A stretch of 64,000 nt of DNA from Streptomyces sp. Ru73 (lineage in GTDB: Bacteria; Actinomycetota; Actinomycetes; Streptomycetales; Streptomycetaceae). The stretch's first letter is position 1. The number at the start of each line of letters is the position of its first letter. This document shows, in pieces, positions 9,435 through 18,685 of the stretch. Both the position numbers and the translations under genes were made by a program. The notes below the pieces were generated by a model. That model saw nothing but the letters and a program-made list of their open reading frames with translations, had not been told where the DNA came from and did not search any database. The stretch spans positions 1-64,000 of the forward strand of contig NZ_PQSQ01000034.1 of the NCBI RefSeq assembly GCF_002920575.1, read 5' to 3'.

Positions 9435-10649
9435 TCAGACGACGACCGTGGCGCGGAAGAGCGTGCCCTCACCGCCCGCCGTGACGTCCTCCCCGGCCGG
9501 GACGAAGGCGGACTCACCGGGCGCGAGCGACAGTTGGCCGGCCGGGCCCGCCGCGCTCTCGGCGTTGCGCAGGACGACGGAGCCGGCGGTGCAGAGCAGG
9601 ATCTGCGGCGTGCGGCTCGGCAGCGGCGCGGGCGCGGCGCCGGGGGCCAGGACGTACCGCGAGAGCCGGAATTCGTCGATGGGCGTCTCGTAGACCTCCT
9701 CGCCCGACGGGCCGGCCTCGGGGCGCAGCACGCCCGCGTCGCCCGCCTCGAAGCGGACGATGCGCAGCAGTTCGGGGACGTCCACGTGCTTCGGGGTGAG
9801 GCCGCAGCGCAGGACGTTGTCGGAGTTGGCCATCAGCTCGACGCCGAGGCCGTTGAGGTAGGCGTGCGGGATGCCGGCGCCGAGGAAGAGGGCCTCGCCG
9901 GGCTGCAGCGTCACGTAGTTGAGCAGCATCGCGGCGATCACGCCGGGGTCGCCCGGGTAGTGATGGGCGATCGCGGCGTACGCGGCGTAGGACCCGGCGT
10001 GCGGGCCGTCGGCCTTGCCCAGGCGTTCGGCGGCGGCGGTGGCCTCGCCGACCGTCTCGGCCATGGCGTGCTTGTCGGCGGTGAGGACGGCGGTGAGGAC
10101 CTCGCGCAGCGCGTCCTCCTCGGGGCCGGCGCGCAGGATGTCGACGTACGGCTTGAGGCTGTCGACGCCGAGGCCGGCGAGCAGGTCGGCGGCCTCGGCG
10201 GGGTGCCGGAAGCCGCACAGGCCGTCGAAGGGGGTGAGCGCGCAGATCAGCTCGGGCTTGTGGTTGGCGTCCTTGTAGTTGCGGTGCGGCGCGTCGATCG
10301 GGACGCCGCGCCGCTCCTCGTCGGCGAAGCCCGCCTCGGCCTGCGTGCGGTCGGGGTGGACCTGGAGGGAGAGCGGCGAGCCGGCCGCGAGCAGCTTCAG
10401 CAGGAAGGGCAGGCGGGGCCCGAAGGCGCGTACGGCGTCGGGGCCGAGCTCGTCCTCGGGGCCCTCGTCGATGATCTCCGCCAGGGACTGCGGGCCGATG
10501 CCCCGGTCGACGCGGGACGGCGCGCCGGGGTGGGCGCCCATCCACATCTCCGCCTGCGGCTCACCGGTCGGCTCGACGCCGAGGAGGTAAGGGATCGCGG
10601 TGGTGGAGCCCCAGGCGTAGGGGCGCACGGTGTTGGTGAGGCGGTCCAT
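9435..10649 (-). CDS. manA: Mannose-6-phosphate isomerase, type I
   Basis: Zinc enzyme interconverting fructose-6-phosphate and mannose-6-phosphate, the entry to GDP-mannose. Start is ATG 10649 with AGGAG upstream; 404 residues. The type I pattern is clear: RPYAWGSTTAIPYL at the N-terminus, the metal-binding QAEMWMGAHPGAPS and LSLQVHPDRTQA, NHKPELICAL, and an active-site region around PGEALFLGAGIPHAYL. It is the last gene of the manB, Trm112, SIS, manA series on the minus strand. The SIS gene stops 105 bases upstream, so manA could also have its own promoter. Confidence 0.95.
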   Translation of the reverse strand: MDRLTNTVRPYAWGSTTAIPYLLGVEPTGEPQAEMWMGAHPGAPSRVDRGIGPQSLAEIIDEGPEDELGPDAVRAFGPRLPFLLKLLAAGSPLSLQVHPDRTQAEAGFADEERRGVPIDAPHRNYKDANHKPELICALTPFDGLCGFRHPAEAADLLAGLGVDSLKPYVDILRAGPEEDALREVLTAVLTADKHAMAETVGEATAAAERLGKADGPHAGSYAAYAAIAHHYPGDPGVIAAMLLNYVTLQPGEALFLGAGIPHAYLNGLGVELMANSDNVLRCGLTPKHVDVPELLRIVRFEAGDAGVLRPEAGPSGEEVYETPIDEFRLSRYVLAPGAAPAPLPSRTPQILLCTAGSVVLRNAESAAGPAGQLSLAPGESAFVPAGEDVTAGGEGTLFRATVVV

Positions 10650-10754
10650 GGCGGGCGGGCTCCTGGTGGAATCGGTAGGGGTCGGGGACGGCGGCCGGGC
10701 GGGCGGCGGAGCGGCACGGCGGCGGCCCGCTGGGACACCGCGCACCGCCCCGCC

Positions 10755-11900
10755 TCATGATCCCTCGGCTCCGGCGAGCGCCAGGTAAACGGCGGCGAAA
10801 TCGGTGGTGGCGAGGAGCTGTGCGGCGTTCTCCAGGGGGCTGCCGCCCTCGTCCGCCGCCAGCTCGCTGACCGGCGTGTCCTGTTCGAGGGCGAGGTCGC
10901 GGGCGGCGGGGGCCGCGGACAGCGGTCCCGGCGGGCCCTCACGCAGCAGCAGGGCGCGGGCGTGCAGCGCCTCGGGCTGTTCGACCCGGTCGCGGAAGAA
11001 GTCGTCCGGGTCGGCGCCGGCGGCCAGCGCTCCGGCCAGCAGCATGCGGTGCGCGGTGAGTGCTTCGGGAAGTTCGGCGGCGAGCGCGGGGCGGCCCGCG
11101 AGGCCGGTCAGTACGGTCGCGAAGTGGCGGCCGACGGCGCCCGCGACCGTGCCCTCGGTCCAGATCAGCGGGAGGCTGTCGGCGAGCTCGGCGGCGAGGG
11201 TCTTGGCGGGGTTGCCGTACGTGGCGGTGGCCGGGCCGCACTGGGCCGCGATCTCGTCGAGCTTGTCGGCGAGCCGCGCCAGCTCGTCGGGCGGGGCCGC
11301 AAGCAGCCCGATCCGGTCGGCGAGCGCCAGCAGCGGGGTGAGCAGCGACCAGAGGGTGCCGGGTGCGGCGGGCGGCGCGCCCTCGACGTCGAACTCGCCG
11401 TCGTACGGGGTGGTGGCGAGCGGTACGGCAAGGCCGCGTGCCTGCTCGATGGCGTCGGCGAGCGGGCTGCCGGCCGGGGTGACGCCCACGACGGAGCAGC
11501 CCCGGCGGTAGGCGTTCTCGATCAGCTCGGCGAGGCCGGCGTCGGCGCCGTCGGGGGCCGCGACGAGCAGCAGGTCGAGCGGGCCGGTCCAGCCGGGCAG
11601 GGCCCAGCGCAGCGCGCCGGGCTCGGGGGCGACGCCGGTGGGCCGGATCAGCGTGACCGGGCAGCTGCCGCCGCCGAGCGCGCCGAAGAGGTCGGCGACG
11701 CAGGGCGCGGCGGGGCCGGGGCCCGCGACCAGGACGGTGCGGGGGCGGCCGTCGGGCGCGAGGTCCGGTATCCCCGCCTCGGCGGCGTTGCGGGCCGCGG
11801 TGCGGACGCGGGCGCCGGACTCGGCCACGGCACGCAGCAGGCCGTACCGGTCCGCCTCGGCCAGGGCCTCGGGGGCGTCGAGAAGTGACTCGTCGAGCAT
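10755..11900 (-). CDS. SIS-domain phosphosugar isomerase-like protein
   Basis: 381 residues from ATG 11900. The sequence LDESLLDAPEALAEADRYGLLRAVAESGA at the start and the two-lobed layout match the actinobacterial bifunctional phosphoglucose/phosphomannose isomerase-like family. The first SIS lobe contains TVLVAGPGPAAPCVADLFGAL and a DLLLVAAPDGADAG turn. The second lobe includes ATYGNPAKTLAAELADSLPLIWTEG. Catalytic activity is uncertain: the actinobacterial forms are divergent from the archaeal enzymes. It lies between the Trm112-like peptide and manA, so a role in mannose-phosphate handling is the natural inference. Confidence 0.8.
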   Translation of the reverse strand: MLDESLLDAPEALAEADRYGLLRAVAESGARVRTAARNAAEAGIPDLAPDGRPRTVLVAGPGPAAPCVADLFGALGGGSCPVTLIRPTGVAPEPGALRWALPGWTGPLDLLLVAAPDGADAGLAELIENAYRRGCSVVGVTPAGSPLADAIEQARGLAVPLATTPYDGEFDVEGAPPAAPGTLWSLLTPLLALADRIGLLAAPPDELARLADKLDEIAAQCGPATATYGNPAKTLAAELADSLPLIWTEGTVAGAVGRHFATVLTGLAGRPALAAELPEALTAHRMLLAGALAAGADPDDFFRDRVEQPEALHARALLLREGPPGPLSAAPAARDLALEQDTPVSELAADEGGSPLENAAQLLATTDFAAVYLALAGAEGS

Positions 11901-11959
11901 GGTGATGCTGCCTTCCGGTCGCCGGGCGGGCCGGTCGGAGCGGCCGCCGCCCCGGGGGG

Positions 11960-12142
11960 TCAGGCCGGCTTGCGGGCCTCGTCCACGAGGAGGACGGGGA
12001 TGCCGTCGCGCACGGGGTAGGCGAGACCGCAGCCGGTGCCGGTGCAGACCAGCTCGGCGGGGTCGTCGGCGGACTTGTCCGCGAGCGGGGCGTGGCACGC
12101 CGGGCAGGCGAGGATCTCGAGGAGGCTGGCTTCGACCGGCAC
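11960..12142 (-). CDS. Trm112-family small zinc-ribbon-like protein
   Basis: 60 residues, using the GTG at 12142 with GGAAGG about ten bases upstream; a TTG at 12160 would add six residues. The pattern [14 protein letters not shown], then [22 protein letters not shown], is that of the Trm112/UPF0434 family. Its two CxxC-like halves would bind zinc. In eukaryotes Trm112 activates methyltransferases; the bacterial partner is not known. It sits between manB and the SIS gene, an arrangement that recurs in actinobacteria. Confidence 0.9.
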   Translation of the reverse strand: MPVEASLLEILACPACHAPLADKSADDPAELVCTGTGCGLAYPVRDGIPVLLVDEARKPA

Positions 12143-12323
12143 GGTGGCGGCCCCTTCCAAGTGGTGAGGTGTTTCGCCTCGTCAGCGTACCGCCGGGTGG
12201 CGGTGCTGGGCGTCTTTCGGCCGGTGGGCGGGGGTGGGCCGGCCCGCCGCCCAGCGGAACGGCGGGGCCGGCGCGCGTGCTCCTCGCACCCGTCGCCGGC
12301 CCGCTTCCGTGCGCGTGCCCGGG

Positions 12324-13682
12324 TCAGCCGCGGACGATGGCCAGGACCTCGTCCCGTACCCGGTCGACGGTGGCCGCGTCGCGCGCCTCGGCGTTCAGGC
12401 GGAGCAGCGGCTCGGTGTTGGAGGGGCGGAGGTTGAACCACCAGTCGGCGGCGGTGACGGTCAGGCCGTCCAGTTCGTCCAGCTCCACGCCCTCGCGGCC
12501 CTCGTAGGCCTCCTTGATGGCGGCGAGCCGGCCGGCCTGGTCGTCGACGGTGCTGTTGATCTCGCCGGAGGCCGCGTACCGGTCGTACTGGGCGACCAGG
12601 CCCGAGAGCGGGCCGTCCTGGCCGCCGAGCGCCGCGAGGACGTGCAGGGCGGCGAGCATGCCGGTGTCGGCGTTCCAGAAGTCGCGGAAGTAGTAGTGCG
12701 CGGAGTGCTCGCCGCCGAAGATCGCGCCGGTCCTGGCCATCTCGGCCTTGATGAAGGAGTGGCCGACCCGGGTGCGGACCGGCTTGCCGCCGCTCTCCTT
12801 GACGACCTCGGGCACCGACCAGGAGGTGATGCAGTTGTGGATCACCGTGGCGCCGGGCTCCTTGGCCAGCTCGCGCGAGGCCACCAGGGCGGTGACGGCC
12901 GAGGGCGACACCGGGTCGCCGTTCTCGTCGACGACGAAGCAGCGGTCGGCGTCCCCGTCGAAGGCCAGGCCGATGTCGGCGCCGGTCTCCCGGACGCGGG
13001 CCTGGAGGTCGACGATGTTCTTCGGGTCCAGCGGGTTGGCCTCGTGGTTCGGGAACGTGCCGTCCAGCTCGAAGTACATCGGGTCCAGCTCGACCGGCAG
13101 GCCCTGGAGCACGGTGGGGACGGTGTGGCCGCCCATGCCGTTGCCCGCGTCCACCACGACCTTCAGCGGGCGGATGTGCACCAGGTCCACCAGGGAGCGC
13201 AGGTGGGCGGCGTAGTCGCCCAGCACGTCGCGCTGGGTGATGGAGCCGGTCTCGGCGACCGGCTCGGGCGCGCCGCCCTCCATCCACTCCTCCACCAGGG
13301 CCCGGATGTCGGCGAGGCCGGTGTCCTGGCCGATGGGCGCGGCGCCGGCCCGGCACATCTTGATGCCGTTGTACTGGGCCGGGTTGTGCGAGGCGGTGAA
13401 CATCGCGCCGGGCAGGCCCAGCGCGCCGCTCGCGTAGTACAGCTCGTCGGTCGAGCACAGCCCGATCTCGGTGACGTCGGCCCCGCGCGCGGCGGCACCG
13501 CGGGCGAACGCGCGGGCCAGGCCCGGCGAGGAGGGGCGCATGTCGTGCCCGATGACGATCGCGTCCGCCTCGGTGACCCGGACGAAGGCCGCCCCGAACA
13601 GCTCGGCCAGGGTCTCGTCCCACTGGTCGGGGACCACACCGCGCACGTCGTACGCCTTCACGATCTGCGACAGATCAGCCAC
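12324..13682 (-). CDS. manB: Phosphomannomutase / phosphoglucomutase family
   Basis: Converts mannose-6-phosphate to mannose-1-phosphate for GDP-mannose synthesis. The GTG at 13682 is six bases after AGGAGG; a GTG six bases earlier abuts the site and is less likely. 452 residues. The phosphoserine loop is FTASHNPAQYNGIK with Ser98. The metal loop is GLAFDGDADRCF. The sugar-binding GGEHSAHYYFRD and the phosphate-binding FNLRPSNTEPLLRLN near the C-terminus are present. All four domains are intact. It heads the mannose gene series and is separated from the Trm112-like gene by ~180 bases. Confidence 0.95.
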   Translation of the reverse strand: MADLSQIVKAYDVRGVVPDQWDETLAELFGAAFVRVTEADAIVIGHDMRPSSPGLARAFARGAAARGADVTEIGLCSTDELYYASGALGLPGAMFTASHNPAQYNGIKMCRAGAAPIGQDTGLADIRALVEEWMEGGAPEPVAETGSITQRDVLGDYAAHLRSLVDLVHIRPLKVVVDAGNGMGGHTVPTVLQGLPVELDPMYFELDGTFPNHEANPLDPKNIVDLQARVRETGADIGLAFDGDADRCFVVDENGDPVSPSAVTALVASRELAKEPGATVIHNCITSWSVPEVVKESGGKPVRTRVGHSFIKAEMARTGAIFGGEHSAHYYFRDFWNADTGMLAALHVLAALGGQDGPLSGLVAQYDRYAASGEINSTVDDQAGRLAAIKEAYEGREGVELDELDGLTVTAADWWFNLRPSNTEPLLRLNAEARDAATVDRVRDEVLAIVRG

Positions 13683-13839
13683 AGCCACCCTCCTGAAGTC
13701 TCTTCGGGTCACCCAAGCTACCGGGAAGATCTGTGGACCAGCCGTGAACCATCGGTGAACGATGTTCCCGTACGACTGCTTCCGGCCCGAAAACGACCGA
13801 CAGGGACGGCTTCGCGACCGGTCGCGGCCGGGGCGTGGC

Positions 13840-15465
13840 TCAGGGCAGCATCCAGCCGAGCGCCGCGGTGCTCTGCCCGAGCACGATCAGGCACATGACC
13901 AGCAGGAGTACGAGGCTCCACGGCAGGACCTTGCGGAGCAGGTCCCCCTCGCGTCCGGCCAGGCCGACGGCGGCACAGGCGATGGTGAGGTTCTGCGGGG
14001 AGATCATCTTGCCCAGGACACCGCCGGAGCTGTTGGCCGCGGCGAGGAGCTCGGGCCCGAGCCCGGACTGCTGGGCGGCGGTGACCTGGAGGGCGCCGAA
14101 GAGGGCGTTGGCGGAGGTGTCGGAGCCGGTGACGGCGACGCCGAACCAGCCCAGTACGGGCGAGAGGAACGCCAGGCCCGCGCCGGCCGCGGCCACGAAG
14201 TGGCCGATGGTGGCCGCCTGCCCGGAGAGGTTCATGACGTAGGCCAGGGCGAGCACGGACGTCACGGTCAGGATGGCGAAGCGCAGCTCGTGCACGGTGG
14301 CCAGCCACTCCCTGGCGGCGCTGCCGGCGCGTACGCCGAGGACGGCAGCGGTGACCAGGCCGGCGAGGAGGACGAGGGTGCCGCCGGTGGCGACCAGCGG
14401 GAGGGCGAGGACGTTGCCGCCGACCGGCTTGCCGTCGGGACCCGCGACGTCCAGCAGCGGCCAGTCGAAGGACTGCGTGGCGGCCGCCGCCCAGTCCTTG
14501 AAGGGCGGGATCTGCGCGAGCGAGAAGATCACGATGATCAGGCCGTACGGGGCGTAGGCCCGGACGGTCTCGCGGCGGCTGTCCCGTACGTCCAGGTCCT
14601 CGCTGCGGGCACCGGTGAGGACGGCGGCGCGTACGTCGGCGGAGGCGGGGCGGCGGGCAGCGGGCACCGCGACCAGGGCCGCCGCGCCGGCCAGCGCGGC
14701 ACCGATGTCGGCGAGCTGCGCCGAGACGAAGTTGGCGGCGGCGAACTGGACGGCGGCGAAGGCCACCCCGCAGGTGAGCGCGGGCAGCCAGGTCTCGCGC
14801 AGGCCGCGCCGGCCGTCCACGAGGGCGACGAGCAGGAGCGGCACGACGAGGGCGAGCAGCGGCGTCTGACGGCCCACCACGGAGGCGACGGAGTCCAGCG
14901 GGAGGCCGGTGACCTGGGCGAGGGTGACGACCGGGGTGCCCATGGCGCCGAACGCGACGGGCGCCGTGTTGGCCACCAGGGCGACGACCGCGGCCTTGAC
15001 CGGGTCGAAGCCGAGGGCGACCAGCATGACGGCGCTGATGGCGACCGGGGCACCGAAGCCGGCCAGTGCCTCCAGGAGGGCGCCGAAGCAGAAGGCGATG
15101 ACCAGGGCCTGGATGCGGGGGTCGTCGGAGAGCCGGGAGAAGGAGCGGCGCAGCACGTCGAAGTGGTGCGTACGGACCGTCATCCGGTACACCCACAGGG
15201 CGTTGACGACGATCCACATGATGGGGAAGAGCCCGAAGACGGCGCCCTGCACCGCGCTGGAGAGCGCCTGCGTCACGGGCATGCCCGAACCGGCCCAGGC
15301 GGTGACGAGGGCGACGGCGAGGCCGATGAGGCCGGCGTGGTGGGCCCGCATCCGCACGGCGCCGAGCAGGACCAGGACGGTGAGCAGGGGCAGCGCCGCG
15401 ACGAGCGCGGACAGGGCGAGCGAATCGGCGATCGGCTGAAGCTGCTGGACGAACACTCCGGACAT
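13840..15465 (-). CDS. lctP: L-lactate permease (LctP family)
   Basis: 541-residue transporter from ATG 15465 with GGGGAGG upstream. It would import lactate or glycolate with protons. About 12-14 hydrophobic helices run through the protein. Family features include LLEALAGFGAPVAISAVMLVALGFDP, ANTAPVAFGAMGTPV and SPVLGWFGVAVTGSDTSANALFGALQ, then SSGGVLGKMISPQNLTIACAA near the end. Length fits the family (about 530-560). No lactate dehydrogenase gene lies beside it, so its substrate role rests on the family alone. Confidence 0.93.
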   Translation of the reverse strand: MSGVFVQQLQPIADSLALSALVAALPLLTVLVLLGAVRMRAHHAGLIGLAVALVTAWAGSGMPVTQALSSAVQGAVFGLFPIMWIVVNALWVYRMTVRTHHFDVLRRSFSRLSDDPRIQALVIAFCFGALLEALAGFGAPVAISAVMLVALGFDPVKAAVVALVANTAPVAFGAMGTPVVTLAQVTGLPLDSVASVVGRQTPLLALVVPLLLVALVDGRRGLRETWLPALTCGVAFAAVQFAAANFVSAQLADIGAALAGAAALVAVPAARRPASADVRAAVLTGARSEDLDVRDSRRETVRAYAPYGLIIVIFSLAQIPPFKDWAAAATQSFDWPLLDVAGPDGKPVGGNVLALPLVATGGTLVLLAGLVTAAVLGVRAGSAAREWLATVHELRFAILTVTSVLALAYVMNLSGQAATIGHFVAAAGAGLAFLSPVLGWFGVAVTGSDTSANALFGALQVTAAQQSGLGPELLAAANSSGGVLGKMISPQNLTIACAAVGLAGREGDLLRKVLPWSLVLLLVMCLIVLGQSTAALGWMLP

Positions 15466-15880
15466 GCGGCGGCCTCCCCGGCGGCGTGGCGGCTCCCTTC
15501 CTTCCGCCATGCGGAAGGCGATCTCGCAGGAGTGGAGGAATGGTCGTGTCCGCGCCAAGCCGGAGTCAATGGGTCGTCACGAGATGGCAGGAGATCGGAA
15601 GTGAGTGGGCATCAGGCGCGGACGCACCGGTGAATCGGCCGGAAACCGACTCCTGCCCGCCTACGGGAAGCGGCGCCCGCACATCTACGGGCACGCGGTA
15701 CCGGGCCGTACGGGGGCGCGCGGAGCCGTGCCTACGAAGAGGCGGGGACCGGCGTCCACGAAGGCGCGGGGGACGACTGCCCACGAAGGCTCGGGGAGCA
15801 CGGCGCACGAGAGGGCGGTGACGGCTGCCCACGAAGGCCCGTACGACCGGGCGTTACCGAGGCGCGGCGGGCCGCGGCTC
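15466..15880. other. Gap with a 24-base tandem repeat
   Basis: About 415 bases between lctP and the DUF3499 gene. Open frames here show only Arg/Pro-rich shadow sequence. The central part is the 24-base tandem repeat described next; the lctP promoter must lie at the 15470-15600 end. Confidence 0.6.
15733..15840. repeat. 24-base minisatellite, about 4.5 units
   Basis: Imperfect units beginning CACGAAGG (or TACGAAGA, CACGAGAG) start at 15733, 15757, 15782, 15806 and 15830, so the period is 24 (once 25). Each unit continues with a GC-rich CGGGG-type core and ends CTGC or CGGC. The period is a multiple of three, but no convincing reading frame uses it. Confidence 0.7.
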
Positions 15881-16309
15881 TCAGGAGTCGGGCGAGCGCA
15901 GCACACGGAGGTGACCGCGCCGGGCCACCTCCATGGGGTCCGCCTCACGGGAGGCGGCCGCCTCGGGACCGCCGGCCGCACGTTCCTGCGGACGCGCCGC
16001 CTCGCGCACCGCGTTGGCGAGCGCTTCGAGGTCGTCACCGCTCGGCTGGACGGCGCCGGGGTCGGCGGCCAGCCGGACGACCTCCCACCCGCGCGGCGCG
16101 GTCAGGCGCTCGGAGTGCTCGGCACACAGGTCGTAACAGTGGGGTTCCGCGTAGGTGGCGAGCGGGCCGAGCACAGCGGTCGAATCCGCATAGACGTACG
16201 TCAGCGTTGCGACGGCGGGACGGCCGCACGCAGTGCGCGAACAGCGACGTACAGGGCTCACGACGTTGGACGGTACCGCACTCTTGAGCGGGCCGCGACG
16301 ACTCTCCAC
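15881..16309 (-). CDS. DUF3499 family small Cys/His protein
   Basis: 142 residues from the GTG at 16309; an in-frame GTG near residue 16 is an alternative start. The conserved block SPVRRCSRTACGRPAVATLTYVYADSTAVLGPL, then YAEPHCYDLCAEHSERL, contains two pairs of Cys with nearby His. That suggests a structural zinc site. This family is confined to actinobacteria and has no established function. The C-terminal third is Ala/Glu/Arg-rich. It diverges from the zincin-like gene at 16592 across ~280 bases. Confidence 0.85.
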   Translation of the reverse strand: MESRRGPLKSAVPSNVVSPVRRCSRTACGRPAVATLTYVYADSTAVLGPLATYAEPHCYDLCAEHSERLTAPRGWEVVRLAADPGAVQPSGDDLEALANAVREAARPQERAAGGPEAAASREADPMEVARRGHLRVLRSPDS

Positions 16310-16591
16310 GACCTCACCCGGCCGTGTCGTCCCGGTTCGCCCGACCTGTCTGACCTGCGCACGCTCGGCCTGACCTGCGCCGAGATCCCGTTGCCGCCCG
16401 AGTGGAGGCGATGATTCCCGTACCCACTCCAGTCATTTCGTGTCATATCGCGGGCGCTCCATGACCGTTCGGTGATCACATGGCCTCGGATGAACGAACG
16501 GAACAGAACCCGTACCGATCAGTGAGCGACATGAGGCGTACGGTGCGAGAGTTCGGCCGTCCCCGGCCCGCTGCGGCTACGCTCGTGACTG

Positions 16592-17074
16592 ATGGACAGC
16601 CCCGTACCTCCCCCGGCCGGTGCCGGGGAGAACTCCAGCCCGACGGAGCCGCGCCCGCGCCGCCGCGACCGCCACGGCCGCGGGATGCGCGGCCCGATCG
16701 CGCCGCCCCAGGTGCCGCTCTCGGTGAGCCGCGCCGATGCCTTCGTGGACCTCGTGCACGACTCGGTGGAGCGCCTGGAGCGGCGCTGGCCGCAGCTGTC
16801 CGAGGTGGAGTTCTCGGTGCGCGAGGTGCCGCGGCTGGGCCCGGGCGGGGACGAGGGGTTCACAGCGGACGAGGACATCGTGCCGCTGGGCAGGCTGCTG
16901 CCCTCCGAGGCCGGCCGCCGGGACCGGATCGTGGTCTACCGCCGGCCCGTGGAGATACGGACCAAGAACCGCGAGGAGCGCGCGCTCCTCGTGCACGAGG
17001 TCGTCGTGGAACAGGTGGCGGAACTGCTGGGCCTGGCCCCGGAGTCGGTCGACCCCCGGTACGGGCAGGACTGA
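16592..17074 (+). CDS. Zincin-like metallopeptidase family protein, degenerate HExxH
   Basis: 160 residues, ATG at 16592 with no strong Shine-Dalgarno, so translation may be leaderless. The N-terminal ~40 residues are Pro/Arg-rich. The rest matches the actinobacterial Zincin_1 (DUF1025) family, including VYRRPVEIRTKNREERALLVHEVV. The motif reads HEVVVEQ (His135, Glu136, Val139): the second zinc-binding His of HExxH is replaced by Val. Peptidase activity is therefore doubtful. The gene converges on the DUF5719 gene across a strong terminator. Confidence 0.8.
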   Translation: MDSPVPPPAGAGENSSPTEPRPRRRDRHGRGMRGPIAPPQVPLSVSRADAFVDLVHDSVERLERRWPQLSEVEFSVREVPRLGPGGDEGFTADEDIVPLGRLLPSEAGRRDRIVVYRRPVEIRTKNREERALLVHEVVVEQVAELLGLAPESVDPRYGQD

Positions 17075-17106
17075 GCCGCCTCCGGGTACGGACAGGGCCG
17101 AAAGGA

Positions 17107-17140
17107 CGGGCCCCTCGGGAAGCGCTTCCCGAGGGGCCCG
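17107..17140. terminator. Bidirectional terminator
   Basis: A perfect 34-base palindrome, about 15 base pairs of stem with a GCGC centre, between two convergent genes. Confidence 0.88.
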
Positions 17141-17155
17141 TCGCGGTGCGTGCCG

Positions 17156-18685
17156 TCAGTCGTTCAGCACGGACATGTTCCAGCCCGCCGTCGGCACCTC
17201 GACCAGTCCGCGGTCGTCCGGCAGTGTCTGGACCGTGAAGCCCTGTACGCCGCCGTGCGGCAGTGCGAGCGTGCGGGCCGCGTAGACGGGCCCGGTGCCC
17301 TTCTCCGGCTCCACGGTGAGCGCGTAGGAGCCCTTGAGGCCGTTCGGGCGGGGCGGCTGGACCGCGAGCGTGCTGCCGCCCTTGACCGTGTACGTCCTGG
17401 AGACCGGGCTGCCGCCCCCGCTGCCCGCCGACGCGGTGACCTTCACCCGCGCGTCCTTGCCCTTCTGCGGGGCGACGAGCGAGAGCGTGCTGCCCTTGGC
17501 GCGGTTGTCGGCGACGGTGGCCCGGGTGCCGACCGGCCGGGTCGCCGGGATGAACGCCATCTCCTGGTCGGCGCCCTTGCCGCGGACGACCCGCAGCGCG
17601 GCGGTGACCGGCGCCTTGGAGCCGTCGGTCGGCGTGAGGACCAGCGAGCCCGCCTCCCCCTTGGTGAGGTCCTTGAGGTCGACCGCGGTGGTCGCGCCGC
17701 TCTTCAGGTGCAGCGTCTCCAGCCCGGCCGGCACGATCGCGCCGGTGGGCGTGGCCAGCTGCACCTTCAGGTCGGCGTCGGCGGAACCGGGGGCGAGGGC
17801 CACCAGCCGTACGGAGGTGGCGTCGGCCGGGATGCCGGGGAGCACCAGTCCGGAGCCGGCGGAGGCGGGGTCGGCGGTGGCCGGCAGCCAGTCGCCGCCC
17901 AGCTTGTCGTCGCCCGCCTGCACGGCCGCGCCGACCCGGCCCTCCCGCGCGCTGACGTGCAGCGTGACGTTGGCGGCGCGGGTGTCGGAGAGCGTGGAGA
18001 GCAGCACGGGGACGCTGGCGTGCGGCGGCACCTGGATGTCCTCGCCGGACGTCCCCTTCAGGCCGCCGTCCTTGCCGTACAGCTTCAGGTCGACGACGGC
18101 CGCGGTGTCGTCCGGGTTGGTCAGGTGGACGTAGTCCTGGCGGTCCGGCGAGGTGCTGGCGCCGGGGAACCAGAAGTCGGTGTCGGGCGCGGTGCAGGCG
18201 GTGCCGAGGACGCCGCGGCCGGTGCCCGCGCTGACCTCGGTGGTCTGCTGGACGCTCCAGCCCGGCGCGAGGCCGCCGTCGGCGGTGCCGATGAGGGCCG
18301 GCGCGTCGGACCTGTCGGTGCTCTGCGTGACCGGCGTGCCAGGGGCCTTCAGGGGCGCGACGGGCTTGTCGTCGCCCTTCTTCGGGCTCTTGGCGTCCTT
18401 GCCCTTCTTGCCGGTGTCGTCCGGCCGGCCGTCCGCCGCGGGCCGCAGGCTCGCGCTGCCCTTGCCCGCCTTCTCCCCCTGAGGCGTGAAGGCGGTGTAC
18501 GTGGTCTCGCCGACCTCGGAGGAGGTCGGGGCCGGGCACGTCAGCGCCGAGCGCTGCACGGGCAGCGTGGCGGCCTTCGCGGTGGTGCTGCCGGCGTCCT
18601 CGCCGGGGGCCGCGACGGCGGCGGCACCGGTGACGGCGGCGAGCGCGGCGACCGCGCCGATCAGGGACATCGTGGTGCGCTTCAC
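17156..18685 (-). CDS. DUF5719 secreted protein
   Basis: 509 residues, GTG start at 18685. It begins with a signal peptide or N-terminal anchor (KRTTMSLIGAVAALAAVTGAAAVAAP). A Lys/Asp-rich linker around 85-110 follows. The remaining ~370 residues are beta-rich, including YVHLTNPDDTAAVVDLKLYG and repeated Ig-like strands. The start overlaps the stop of the giant glycosyltransferase (GTGA at 18682-18685), so the two are translationally coupled. That pairing is common in actinobacteria and suggests an accessory extracytoplasmic partner of the transferase. Function otherwise unknown. Confidence 0.85.
   Translation of the reverse strand: MKRTTMSLIGAVAALAAVTGAAAVAAPGEDAGSTTAKAATLPVQRSALTCPAPTSSEVGETTYTAFTPQGEKAGKGSASLRPAADGRPDDTGKKGKDAKSPKKGDDKPVAPLKAPGTPVTQSTDRSDAPALIGTADGGLAPGWSVQQTTEVSAGTGRGVLGTACTAPDTDFWFPGASTSPDRQDYVHLTNPDDTAAVVDLKLYGKDGGLKGTSGEDIQVPPHASVPVLLSTLSDTRAANVTLHVSAREGRVGAAVQAGDDKLGGDWLPATADPASAGSGLVLPGIPADATSVRLVALAPGSADADLKVQLATPTGAIVPAGLETLHLKSGATTAVDLKDLTKGEAGSLVLTPTDGSKAPVTAALRVVRGKGADQEMAFIPATRPVGTRATVADNRAKGSTLSLVAPQKGKDARVKVTASAGSGGGSPVSRTYTVKGGSTLAVQPPRPNGLKGSYALTVEPEKGTGPVYAARTLALPHGGVQGFTVQTLPDDRGLVEVPTAGWNMSVLND

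Noticed and set aside
15566..15832. Short reverse ORF in the lctP-DUF3499 gap
   Set aside because: Arg/Pro-rich, overlaps the 24-base repeat, no ribosome site and no recognisable family.
15733..15840. CRISPR-like array
   Set aside because: Units are contiguous, imperfect and without spacers; it is a tandem repeat.
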